Assembly: GCA_937901125.1 (NCBI GenBank)
Contig: CALCGT010000006.1
Location: 23,211 to 87,210 of the forward strand
DNA: 64,000 nt
Direction of reading: 5' to 3'
DNA from: an uncultured Clostridia bacterium
Lineage (GTDB): Bacteria; Bacillota; Clostridia; Lachnospirales; Anaerotignaceae
This document shows, piece by piece, positions 18,445-26,168 of the stretch. The notes beneath the pieces were generated by a model that did not search any database, had not been told where the DNA came from, and was given only the letters and a program-made list of their open reading frames with translations. A program made the position numbers and the translations under genes. The number at the start of each line of letters is the position of its first letter. Within the stretch, counting starts at the first letter, position 1.

Positions 18445-19623
18445 ATGAAAAGAAAACTGGCATTGCTTCTTGGGGTAGTACTACTGTTTTCCGCCTGCGG
18501 CAAAAGTGAACCTACTTTCACCGCCACGGCAGGGAAAGCAGAGCCCATCATCAAGACTGTGAAGTTGGCAGTGGTAGGGGATATCATGGTACACGATTAT
18601 CAGTATAATGAAGCCTATGACCCTGCCACGGGGGCATATGATTTTATGCACAATTTTCAGGATGTGAAGAAATATTTCGCAGGAAATGACCTAGTCATGG
18701 GCAATCTGGAGCTGACCTTCGGCGGTCCCGACCGTCCTTATTCTTCTTTCCCCTGCTTCAATACGCCGGACAGCTTTTTGGATGCGGTGAAGGATGCGGG
18801 CTTTCATCTGCTGACGACTGCCAATAACCACTGCATGGATACGGGGCAGGCAGGACTCATTCGCACCTTGGACAAGCTGGATGAAGCCGGCATTCAGCAT
18901 TTTGGCACCTACCGTTCTCAGGAGGAACGGGATACAATCCTCTATCAGAATGTGAATGGCATCCGTTTTGCTTTTCTTTCCTATACCTATGGCACCAACG
19001 GCATTCCTGTACCAGAGGATTATCTGGTGAACCTGATTGATGCCGATGGGATGGTTGCTGATATCAAGGAAGCCAGAAAAAATGCAGATGTGGTGGTGGT
19101 GATGCCCCACATGGGCAATGAATATGAGACTTATCCCAGGGATATTTTCGTGGAATTGGCAAATCTGATGTTTGATGCAGGGGCAGATATCATCCTCGCC
19201 AGCCACCCTCATGTACTGCAGAAGATGGAATATCGCACCCTTGACCATGGCGATGGCGCCCATGATGGATTCATTATTTATTCCCTTGGAAACTTCCTAT
19301 CTTCTCAGACAACACCGCCCAGAAATGCTTCTATCATTTTACATTTGACAGTGGAACAGATCGGCGATGAATCGCCTTCTGTGAAAGAAGTTTCCTTTGT
19401 GCCCATTTGGACTCAGTTCAGAAATGCACAAAATGAAGATGAATTTGTGGTACGCAGTGTCTATGAAAGGCTGAGTTTATCGCAATCTGAAAAGGATGCC
19501 CAGATTAGAAGGAAGGATCAGACCCGCCTGGAAGAGATCCATAAAGAGACTGCATGCTTCCTTTTGGGAAGGGATATCCCCCTTTCGGAAATACAAGAAG
19601 AGTATATTTTCCCGAAACAATAA
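18445..19623 (+). CDS. CapA-family lipoprotein (metallophosphatase fold)
   Basis: The 392-aa protein has a lipoprotein signal (LLLGVVLLFSAC, lipid-modified Cys ~19). A CapA/PGA_cap domain covers residues 35-300, with the family motifs GDIMVHD, GNLE, NNHCMD, HMGNEY, SHPHVLQ and YSLGNF. Related proteins take part in poly-gamma-glutamate or cell-envelope metabolism. Stand-alone copies like this are common in Clostridia, and no capBC genes are nearby, so the substrate is unknown. GGAGGGG precedes the ATG, and an extended -10 (TGGTATACT, 18393-18401) lies 44 bases upstream. Confidence 0.88.
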   Translation: MKRKLALLLGVVLLFSACGKSEPTFTATAGKAEPIIKTVKLAVVGDIMVHDYQYNEAYDPATGAYDFMHNFQDVKKYFAGNDLVMGNLELTFGGPDRPYSSFPCFNTPDSFLDAVKDAGFHLLTTANNHCMDTGQAGLIRTLDKLDEAGIQHFGTYRSQEERDTILYQNVNGIRFAFLSYTYGTNGIPVPEDYLVNLIDADGMVADIKEARKNADVVVVMPHMGNEYETYPRDIFVELANLMFDAGADIILASHPHVLQKMEYRTLDHGDGAHDGFIIYSLGNFLSSQTTPPRNASIILHLTVEQIGDESPSVKEVSFVPIWTQFRNAQNEDEFVVRSVYERLSLSQSEKDAQIRRKDQTRLEEIHKETACFLLGRDIPLSEIQEEYIFPKQ

Positions 19624-19632
19624 AATTTTCTC

Positions 19633-19661
19633 TTGTCATGCAAGAAAAGTTGTGATACGAT
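19633..19661 (+). promoter_or_regulatory. Promoter of the GntR-family regulator gene
   Basis: TTGTCA and TACGAT are separated by 17 bases. An ATAC/GTAT inverted repeat overlaps the -10 and could be the regulator's own operator. Confidence 0.55.
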
Positions 19662-19705
19662 ATTGTATGTATAAAAATACAAAAGATAAAGAGAGGAATC
19701 CTATC

Positions 19706-20437
19706 ATGAGCGAAAGAGATTATCTGGCGGAAAATGCCGCCTATTTGAAAAAAGATCTGGGGAGGAGCAATATTTCCCAGAATTTGTTCCAGCGGTTCAA
19801 AGAGCTGATTACCAGCGGAAAACTGCCTGCCGGCTATATGATGCCCAATGAAAATATCGTTAGCGAACAGCTGGGCATCGGCAGAAGCACTTTGCGTGAA
19901 GCTTATACAGCCTTAGCAGTGTTTGGTTTCATCCGCCGTTCCAAAGCGGGTACTTTTGTCAGTGAGATCGATAATATCGTCAATATTGCGCCTTTCAGTA
20001 TCACTGTTGAAAATTCCGACCTGAGTGACCTGCTGGAATTCCGCTATATGCTGGAAGGGGAGACTGCCAGCTACGCAGCCAAGCGGGCGACCAGAGAGGA
20101 TATCGTCCAGCTGGAATATTATTTTGAAAAGATGAAGGAACATCGTCACGATGTCAACCAGTTCGTGGATTATGACTCCATGTTCCACATGCAGGTGGCA
20201 GTGGCGACCCATAATAAGCTTTTGATGAGTACCATGATGGCTTCCAAGGATTCCTTTGAAAAGGGCATCCGCCTTGCTATGAGGGAATCCCTGACCCAGA
20301 ACCCCAGGGTTATCGATGTTACTATCGAGCTCCATGGGAAGATCATCGAAGCCATTAAGGGCGGGGATTATCAGACGGCTTATTCGGCCATGCGGGAACA
20401 TATTTCTTATGTAAATCTGACAGTAAAATACGGCTAA
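19706..20437 (+). CDS. GntR/FadR-family transcriptional regulator
   Basis: The 243-aa protein joins an N-terminal winged helix (residues ~22-90; ENIVSEQLGIGRSTLREA is the recognition part and AGTFVSE the wing) to an FCD ligand-binding domain (about 100-235). The latter has His/Asp residues typical of metal- and acid-binding FCD domains (DYDSMFH, ELHGKIIEAI, REHISYV). It should be a dimeric regulator responding to an organic acid or sugar acid. Its targets are not evident, because no metabolic operon adjoins it. GAGAGGA lies upstream, and a terminator follows directly. Confidence 0.9.
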   Translation: MSERDYLAENAAYLKKDLGRSNISQNLFQRFKELITSGKLPAGYMMPNENIVSEQLGIGRSTLREAYTALAVFGFIRRSKAGTFVSEIDNIVNIAPFSITVENSDLSDLLEFRYMLEGETASYAAKRATREDIVQLEYYFEKMKEHRHDVNQFVDYDSMFHMQVAVATHNKLLMSTMMASKDSFEKGIRLAMRESLTQNPRVIDVTIELHGKIIEAIKGGDYQTAYSAMREHISYVNLTVKYG

Positions 20438-20448
20438 TAAAAAAATTT

Positions 20449-20479
20449 GACCCAAGGATTATGCTTTGGGTCGTTTTTT
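20449..20479 (+). terminator. Intrinsic terminator after the GntR gene
   Basis: The stem GACCCAA/TTGGGTC is followed by G and six T residues. Confidence 0.82.
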
Positions 20480-20499
20480 ATGGGAATGTTGGTGGTTTT

Positions 20500-20790
20500 C
20501 GCCTGAAATTCGCATTCTCGCTATCCGAGAAAATGTATTTGAGCCCAGTCGGGCGAAAGCTCCGGTCAGGCAAACCTGCTGCCCGCCCGTTTGGAACTGT
20601 TTCGGCGAAACAGAAAAGTTCTTCCTTACTTTTTATGCTAAAAAGTAACAAAACGTGGGGGATTTCCGCATATCCCCCACACCCCCAGTAACGGCCTAAG
20701 TGGAACATTGTTCCCCTTAGGTATCCCTTCCCTGCAGTGCCGGAAACGGCAGGGAGAAAAGCGGCGGCGGTGCGCCTAAAAAAAAGAACG
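20500..20790. repeat. Hairpin repeat array, copy E (left of the XRE gene)
   Basis: This 300-base stretch has no supported gene. It holds GGGGGAT...ATCCCCC near 20658-20677, a palindrome CCTAAG...CTTAGG with core GGAACATTGTTCC (20695-20721), and CCCTGC...GCAGGG near 20732-20755. The GGAACATTGTTCCCCTTAG core recurs at 21271-21293 on the other side of the XRE gene. Confidence 0.65.
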
Positions 20791-20819
20791 GCTCTTATTT
20801 GAGTCGTTCTCAGGATTTA

Positions 20820-21023
20820 TTATTTTTTATCCGTCAATCCAAGAATATAATCTGTACTGACTTCATAATATTCAGCTAATTTAATCAATGCCCAAACGGG
20901 GATTTCATGAATTCCTTTTTCATAACGTCTATACACTTCTCTTTGACAATCTAAGACTTGTGCTATTTCTTCCTGTGTTTTATCTGCATCTATTCTTAAA
21001 TCTTCTAATCTATGAAAATACAT
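20820..21023 (-). CDS. Small XRE-family helix-turn-helix regulator
   Basis: The 67-aa protein is almost entirely one Cro/CI-type helix-turn-helix. Its motifs are KTQEEIAQVL, the recognition helix CQREVYRRYEKG, and the dimerisation end LIKLAEYYEVSTDYILGLTD. It is of the stand-alone type often seen in Clostridia and mobile elements. An ATG at 21023 fits AGGTG; an ATG six bases upstream (21029) is an alternative. Two matching 20-base palindromic sites lie in its upstream region (21041 and 21074), and repeat arrays flank it on both sides. Confidence 0.85.
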   Translation of the reverse strand: MYFHRLEDLRIDADKTQEEIAQVLDCQREVYRRYEKGIHEIPVWALIKLAEYYEVSTDYILGLTDKK

Positions 21024-21040
21024 AAGCATCACCTATCTCA

Positions 21041-21093
21041 ATGCTACTATTTTATTGCATACGATGTTGAAATATGCTACAATATTGTTGCAT
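21041..21093. promoter_or_regulatory. Paired operator-like sites upstream of the XRE gene
   Basis: Two 20-base sites, 21041-21060 and 21074-21093, share 17 of 20 bases (ATGCTACNATNTTNTTGCAT). The second is a near-perfect palindrome around ACAATATTGT. They are 33 bases apart, about three helical turns, and cover the region where the leftward promoter must lie. They are likely binding sites for the adjacent repressor. Confidence 0.6.
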
Positions 21094-21155
21094 AAAACTG
21101 GCAGATTTTTATGCTCTACGAAATGAACCCCATTTCAATACTTCCCATGCTGCCA

Positions 21156-21186
21156 AAAGGACATTGAATTACTGATGTCCTTTTTG
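21156..21186 (+). terminator. Orphan rightward terminator
   Basis: AAAAGGACAT/ATGTCCTTTTT forms a good intrinsic terminator on the plus strand, although no plus-strand gene precedes it. It may end a short RNA that starts in the XRE operator region, or be usable in both directions. Confidence 0.6.
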
Positions 21187-21239
21187 TTTGCCTGCCAGAA
21201 GGATAGATTAGCAAGTTATGCAGGAAAGGCACTTTATAC

Positions 21240-21440
21240 TGCTCGAAGGAGCTTGTGGGAAAGGGATTACTAAGGGGAACATTGTTCCCCTTAGTTCGTT
21301 AGGAGGTTTGGAACCCATACGAAATGGTTCTATGGCGGCTTGCCGCCTAGGAGCGCAGCGACCATTTGTTTTTTGCAACTTTTTTAAAAAAAAGTTGGGG
21401 AAAGGCTTGTTTTTTGCCGAGAAACATCTGGGGGTGGGCG
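21240..21440. repeat. Hairpin repeat array, copy F (right of the XRE gene)
   Basis: TAAGGGGAACATTGTTCCCCTTA (21271-21293, with one unpaired base at the centre) matches the core in copy E. GGCGGC/GCCGCC near 21333-21348 and AACTTTTTT/AAAAAAGTT near 21378-21397 form further stems. No protein is supported in the 500 bases before argS. Confidence 0.65.
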
Positions 21441-21529
21441 AGTACCTATATTCACTGACCGATGTTTTCGCCGAATGGCGCAAATTTGTTTCCTGAATTT
21501 TCGAGAACTTGAATTTAGAGCCGTTTCCC

Positions 21530-21558
21530 TTGATTTTCCGCCATTTTTATGCTACAGT
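21530..21558 (+). promoter_or_regulatory. argS promoter
   Basis: TTGATT and TACAGT are separated by 17 bases, with an extended -10 (TGCTACAGT). A small CCCT/AGGG hairpin followed by six T residues (21571-21595) lies in the short leader before the ribosome site. No T-box is visible. Confidence 0.65.
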
Positions 21559-21608
21559 TAATAGAAGTATGTCCCTTTCTTGATAGGGATTTTTTGGAGG
21601 GAAAATTT

Positions 21609-23309
21609 ATGGATTTTAAAATAGAAATTGCAAAACTTCTGGCTGCAGCTGCGGATATCCCTGTAGAAGACGCAGCCGCAGCTGTGGAAATTCCTGCGAA
21701 AAAGGAAATGGGTGACTTTGCTTACCCCTGTTTCCGTCTGGCGAAGGTTTTCCGCAAAGCACCCCCGATGATCGCCAACGAGCTCATCGAAAAAATTGAA
21801 AAGCCCGATTTCATCGCAAAGATGGAAGTAGTTGGCGCCTACATCAACTTCTTTGTGGATAAGGGTGTTTACGCAAAACAGGTGCTTTCCGCTGTTTTGG
21901 AACAGAAAGAAAACTACGGCAAAAGCGACATGGGCGCAGGCAAAACTGTTGTCATCGACTATTCCTCTCCCAATATCGCGAAGCCTTTCCATGTAGGTCA
22001 TCTGCGTTCTACTGTAATTGGGAATGCTATTTATAAAATTCATGAAGAACTGGGCTACCATTGCGAAGGTGTCAACCATCTGGGCGACTGGGGCACACAG
22101 TTCGGCAAGCTGATCGTTGCCTATAAAAACTGGGGCAGCAAGGAAGCTGTAGAAAAAGATGGTATTCAGGAACTGATGCGGATTTATGTTAAGTTCCATG
22201 ATGAAGCAGAAAAGTATCCTGAGTTGAAAATGGACGATGAAGCCCGCCTGTGGTTTGTAAAAATGCAGGAAGGGGACGAAGAAGCCCTGATCCTGTGGAA
22301 ATGGTTCTATGATATCAGCATCAAGGAATTTGAACGGGTTTATGAAATGCTTGGCGTAAAATTCGATGCTTACACAGGCGAATCCTTCTATAATAACAAA
22401 ATGGACGCTGTTGTGGAAGAATTGAAGGAAAAAGGTCTGCTGCGGGAATCTGAAGGTGCCATGATCGTAGATCTGGAGGATAAAAATATGCCTCCCTGCC
22501 TGATCATCCGTAAGGACGGCGGCACATTGTATGCCACAAGAGATATCACTGCGGCGCTGTACCGTAAAAAAACATACAATTTCGACAAGTGCATTTATCT
22601 GACTGCTCTGGATCAGAACCTGCACTTTGCTCAGTGGTTCGAAGTCATCCATAAAATGGGCTACGACTGGTACAAAGATCTGATTCACGTACCTTTTGGG
22701 CTGGTTTCTTTGGACAGTGGTAAGCTTTCCACTCGCCATGGTCATGTTGTCCTGATGGAAGACCTGCTGAATCAGGCATGCGCTGAAACAAAACGTATCA
22801 TTGAAGAAAAGAACCCTAATCTGGAAAATAAAGATGAGGTTGCAAAACAGGTGGGGATCGGTGCGGTCATCTTCAATGACCTGTATAATACAAGAATCAA
22901 AGACGTTGTGTTCTCTTGGGAAAGAATGCTGAACTTCGACGGCGAAACAGGCCCTTATGTGCAGTATACCCATGCCCGTGCCTGCTCCATCTTGAAACGT
23001 GCAGGGGAACTGAAGTTCGAAAATATCGATTATACAACTCTGTCCGATGAAGCATCTCTGGATGTTTGCAAGCTGCTGGAAGCTTTCCCGGATAAGATCA
23101 AGGATGCAGCAGCAAAGCTGGAACCTTCCGTAGTCACCAGACATTTGGTTGCCATCGCTCAGGCATTCAATAAGTTCTACCATGATAACCCTATCCTGAA
23201 CAGCGAACCGGAAGTAAGACAGGCTCGTCTGGCTGTGGTGGTAGCAGTGAAAACTGTGCTGAAGGAAGGTCTGCGTCTGCTGGGCATTTCTGCACCGGAA
23301 CAGATGTGA
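21609..23309 (+). CDS. argS: Arginyl-tRNA synthetase
   Basis: The 566-aa class I enzyme charges tRNA-Arg. An N-terminal Add-1 domain (residues 1-90, which recognises the tRNA D-loop) is followed by the HIGH-type motif HVGHLRSTVIGNA (~130-142). The catalytic core contains LGDWGTQFGKL and ALDQNLHFAQ, a KMSK-equivalent is seen in GKLSTRHG, and an anticodon-binding helical domain ends in LLGISAPEQM. The length is normal. The start at 21609 has GGAGGG ten bases upstream. Confidence 0.97.
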   Translation: MDFKIEIAKLLAAAADIPVEDAAAAVEIPAKKEMGDFAYPCFRLAKVFRKAPPMIANELIEKIEKPDFIAKMEVVGAYINFFVDKGVYAKQVLSAVLEQKENYGKSDMGAGKTVVIDYSSPNIAKPFHVGHLRSTVIGNAIYKIHEELGYHCEGVNHLGDWGTQFGKLIVAYKNWGSKEAVEKDGIQELMRIYVKFHDEAEKYPELKMDDEARLWFVKMQEGDEEALILWKWFYDISIKEFERVYEMLGVKFDAYTGESFYNNKMDAVVEELKEKGLLRESEGAMIVDLEDKNMPPCLIIRKDGGTLYATRDITAALYRKKTYNFDKCIYLTALDQNLHFAQWFEVIHKMGYDWYKDLIHVPFGLVSLDSGKLSTRHGHVVLMEDLLNQACAETKRIIEEKNPNLENKDEVAKQVGIGAVIFNDLYNTRIKDVVFSWERMLNFDGETGPYVQYTHARACSILKRAGELKFENIDYTTLSDEASLDVCKLLEAFPDKIKDAAAKLEPSVVTRHLVAIAQAFNKFYHDNPILNSEPEVRQARLAVVVAVKTVLKEGLRLLGISAPEQM

Positions 23310-23373
23310 TTGGAAGCGGCCGGATTTCATGCATGAAAGTTAAATTTTCTTTTTGAAAGAAGGTTGTTTTTGT

Positions 23374-24339
23374 ATGAAAAAGCTGAAATTGTTTTACAAT
23401 CCCTTTTCCGGGAATAAAAGCTTTAAATTTGATTTGGATATCTGCATTGGTATTTTTCAGGAAGGTGGCTATGAAGTCCATCCCTTCCGTACCCTGCACC
23501 CCGGGGATATTGACAAGTACATCGCCCAGATGGACCCCAATTATGATATCATCGTTGCCTCCGGTGGGGATGGTACGGTGAATATCGTGCTGAATGCCAT
23601 GATGAGAAGGGGACTGCATATTCCTCTTGGTATCATCCCTTCCGGAACGGCCAATGATTTTGCCACTTATCTGGGCTTTAAGAGCGGACAGGTAGAGGAT
23701 GTCTGCAAGACCATCGTTTCCACAAAGCCTGTGGATATTGATCTGGGTCTGGTAAATGATTCTATCTTCTTTATCAATGTCTGCGCCGGTGGTTTTTTCA
23801 CCAATGTTTCCCAGACAGTAGATAAGGATGTAAAAAATGCTTTGGGCAGCCTTTCTTACTATTTAAAAGGCGTGGAACAGCTGCCCCAGTTCCGCAAGAT
23901 TCCTTTTCGCATCACCACCAGCAAGGAAGTCATCGAGGAGGATTTGTATTTTTATATGATCCTCAATTCTGCAGGAACAGGCGGCTTTACGAATCTTTCC
24001 CCGGAAGCATCTATTACCGATGGGGAATTTGAATTCATTGCTATCAAGGGTCGTCCCTTGATCGAAATGACCCCTGTCCTGATGAAGATGATCACAGGGG
24101 AGCATATCCATAATAAAAATGTGCTGTACCTGAAGGATCATTATTTCAAGATCGAATGTCTGGATGAAACATTTAAAATTATGGAATCTACAGTGGATGG
24201 GGAAATGGGCCCCGATATGCCCTTTGTTGTAAAGGTTATTCCAAAGGCAATCCCTGTCTTTGGAAAATTTGATGAGGATGAAAAGCATAAGCCTAATATT
24301 ATGGAATTTCTGAAAAATGCAGGCGTACCAAAGCTTTGA
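23374..24339 (+). CDS. Diacylglycerol kinase-family lipid kinase (YegS/DgkB type)
   Basis: The 321-aa protein has the DAGK catalytic fold: NPFSGNK near residue 9, the nucleotide motif ASGGDGTVN (~69-77) and GIIPSGTANDFA (~88-99). A beta-sandwich second half follows (INVCAGGFFTNVS...). It should phosphorylate diacylglycerol or a related lipid on the inner membrane face. The start at 23374 follows GAAGG. The gene ends three bases before the first parS palindrome, directly upstream of the parAB operon. Confidence 0.9.
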   Translation: MKKLKLFYNPFSGNKSFKFDLDICIGIFQEGGYEVHPFRTLHPGDIDKYIAQMDPNYDIIVASGGDGTVNIVLNAMMRRGLHIPLGIIPSGTANDFATYLGFKSGQVEDVCKTIVSTKPVDIDLGLVNDSIFFINVCAGGFFTNVSQTVDKDVKNALGSLSYYLKGVEQLPQFRKIPFRITTSKEVIEEDLYFYMILNSAGTGGFTNLSPEASITDGEFEFIAIKGRPLIEMTPVLMKMITGEHIHNKNVLYLKDHYFKIECLDETFKIMESTVDGEMGPDMPFVVKVIPKAIPVFGKFDEDEKHKPNIMEFLKNAGVPKL

Positions 24340-24344
24340 TTGAA

Positions 24345-24360
24345 TGTTTCACGTGAAACA
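24345..24360. other. parS: parS centromere site 1
   Basis: The sequence is the exact ParB binding palindrome TGTTTCACGTGAAACA. It lies within a longer perfect palindrome (24341-24364) just after the lipid kinase stop. Its position beside parAB, ~20 kb from the origin, is typical. Confidence 0.95.
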
Positions 24361-24383
24361 TTCAAAAAATAGAGAAAAAAATG

Positions 24384-24415
24384 AGGAATGTTTCACGTGA
24401 AACATTCCTTTTTTT
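24384..24415 (+). terminator. parS: parS site 2 embedded in an intrinsic terminator
   Basis: The exact parS palindrome (24389-24404) is the core of a 26-base perfect inverted repeat with arms AGGAATG/CATTCCT, followed by seven T residues. The same DNA can bind ParB and, as RNA, form a terminator hairpin for the upstream gene. Function as a terminator is inferred. Confidence 0.85.
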
Positions 24416-24424
24416 ACTCTCTTA

Positions 24425-24433
24425 TGCTATAAT
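24425..24433 (+). promoter_or_regulatory. Extended -10 promoter of parAB
   Basis: TGCTATAAT is a perfect extended -10 located 44 bases before parA and 10 bases after the parS/terminator. The -35 position is not consensus and falls on the parS/terminator arm, so ParB binding may affect it. Confidence 0.65.
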
Positions 24434-24476
24434 CAATACAAGAAATAGAACCAAAGGCAGAAAGGCGGGAAAAATA

Positions 24477-25250
24477 ATGAGCAAAGTAAGAGTCATCGCG
24501 GTGACGAATCAGAAAGGCGGCGTGGGTAAAACCACCACAGCCATCAATCTTTCCGCCTGCCTTGCAGCAGAAGGGAAGAAGGTCCTTGCCGTGGATGCGG
24601 ATCAGCAGGGCAATACTACCAGCGGTCTTGGTCTGGATAAAAACGGCGTTCCTCTGACCATCTATGATGTATTTTTAGGGGAAGTCGCCATAGCAGAGGT
24701 GAAACAGCCCACCTGTGTGGAAGGGCTGGAGGTCGTACCTGCCAATATCAACCTGACTGGGGCAGAAATCGAGCTGATCGGCAACGAAAAACGGGAATTT
24801 ATCCTGCGGGAAGCCCTGGCGGAAATAAAGGACGACTATGATTTTATCATCATCGACTGTCCTCCTTCCCTGAATATGATTACTGTCAATGCCCTTGTGG
24901 CGGCGGATACGGTTTTGGTTCCCATCCAGTGTGAATATTTCGCTTTGGAAGGCTTGGAACAGCTGCTGCATACGGTAAATCTGGTAAAAAAACGCCTGAA
25001 TCCCAATCTGGAGATTGAAGGTATTGTTTTCACCATGTTTGATGCCAGAACGAACCTTTCTCTGCAGGTAGTAGAGGAAGTAAAACGTTCTCTGGGACAG
25101 AATGTATATCGCACCATCATTCCCAGAAACGTGCGCCTTGGGGAATCCCCTAGCCACGGCCTGCCAATCAATCTTTACGACCCCAAATCCAAGGGGGCAG
25201 AGGCTTATGCATTGTTGGCAGAAGAAGTCATGGAAAAGGAGTGGAATTGA
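24477..25250 (+). CDS. parA: Chromosome partitioning ATPase ParA/Soj
   Basis: The 257-aa protein is a deviant Walker ATPase. Residues ~10-19 read NQKGGVGKTT with the signature lysine, VDADQQGN follows, and IIIDCPPSL is the Walker B part. It moves chromosome origins together with ParB-parS, and in Bacillus it also controls DnaA. The start at 24477 (MSKVRVIAVTNQ) follows AGGCGGG; the reading frame remains open upstream through the parS site but is not coding. parB starts one base after the parA stop. Confidence 0.97.
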   Translation: MSKVRVIAVTNQKGGVGKTTTAINLSACLAAEGKKVLAVDADQQGNTTSGLGLDKNGVPLTIYDVFLGEVAIAEVKQPTCVEGLEVVPANINLTGAEIELIGNEKREFILREALAEIKDDYDFIIIDCPPSLNMITVNALVAADTVLVPIQCEYFALEGLEQLLHTVNLVKKRLNPNLEIEGIVFTMFDARTNLSLQVVEEVKRSLGQNVYRTIIPRNVRLGESPSHGLPINLYDPKSKGAEAYALLAEEVMEKEWN

Positions 25251-25251
25251 T

Positions 25252-26154
25252 ATGGCAGTGAAGAAAAAAGGATTGGGGGCCAAGGGCCTTGGTATCAATG
25301 CCCTCATTAATACAGAATTAGAAGATATGCGTGTAGCACAGCCTCAGGCAAAAAAAGATGAAGCTGTGGTGGAATTGGAGCTGGACCTGATCGAGCCTAA
25401 CCGCAAACAGCCCAGAAAATATTTCGATGAAACAACCTTGGAAGAACTGGCGGTTTCCCTGAAAACCTATGGCATGATCCAGCCCATCGTCGTAAAAAAA
25501 TCCGGTGAGTATTATGAAATCATTGCAGGAGAACGTCGCTGGCGGGCGGCAAAGATCGCCGGCATGGAAAAAGTGCCTGTGGTGGTAAAAAAATGGGAGG
25601 AAGGAGAGGCTTTTGAAGCTGCTTTGGTGGAAAACCTCCAGAGAGAAGATCTGAACCCCATGGAAGAAGCCGAAAGCTATCAGCGTTTGCAGGAGGAATT
25701 TGGTCTGAGTCAGGAAAAAATCGCAGAAAAGGTAGGCAAAAGCCGTTCTGCTATTACAAATTCCCTGCGTCTGCTGCAGCTGGACCCCCGTGTCCGCAAT
25801 TTCGTTGTGGAAAATAAGCTGACCAGTGGACATGCCCGTACACTGCTGCCTATCACCGACGGAGATACCCAGTTTGAGCTGGCAGAGCATATTATTGAAG
25901 AAGGGCTCAGTGTCCGTGCCGTGGAAGCATTGATAAAAGCTCGTCTGACAAAGGCGGAAAAAGCCGACGAAGAAAAGGAAGAAGTGGCGAAGGTGGATGA
26001 AACAGCCTACCGCGCCATCGAAGATGACCTGAAATCCCTGTTTTCCACAAAGGTAAAGCTGAAACCCATGGGAAAACGGAATAAAGGCAAAATTGAAATC
26101 GAATACTATTCTGAAGATGATTTGGAACGTCTGTTGGCGCTCCTGAAACGATAA
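25252..26154 (+). CDS. parB: Chromosome partitioning protein ParB/Spo0J
   Basis: The 300-aa CTP-dependent clamp loads at parS. The N-terminal nucleotide domain contains the GERRWRAA motif and ENLQREDLNPMEEA. A helix-turn-helix (EKVGKSRSAITNSLRLLQL) recognises parS, and the C-terminal dimer domain ends in ERLLALLKR. The N-terminus KKKGLGAKGLGINALI is the ParA-activating peptide. The gene is translationally close to parA, with AAAGGAG in front. Two parS sites lie upstream of the operon. Confidence 0.97.
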   Translation: MAVKKKGLGAKGLGINALINTELEDMRVAQPQAKKDEAVVELELDLIEPNRKQPRKYFDETTLEELAVSLKTYGMIQPIVVKKSGEYYEIIAGERRWRAAKIAGMEKVPVVVKKWEEGEAFEAALVENLQREDLNPMEEAESYQRLQEEFGLSQEKIAEKVGKSRSAITNSLRLLQLDPRVRNFVVENKLTSGHARTLLPITDGDTQFELAEHIIEEGLSVRAVEALIKARLTKAEKADEEKEEVAKVDETAYRAIEDDLKSLFSTKVKLKPMGKRNKGKIEIEYYSEDDLERLLALLKR

Positions 26155-26168
26155 GGATTGAAGGATAT

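Noticed and set aside
21558..23330. A ~590-codon open frame opposite argS
   Set aside because: No family features or ribosome site; ArgRS motifs are intact on the plus strand.
24341..24364. The first parS palindrome considered as a second terminator
   Set aside because: Only short A/T runs follow it, and the exact ParB consensus is a sufficient explanation; it is listed as parS only.
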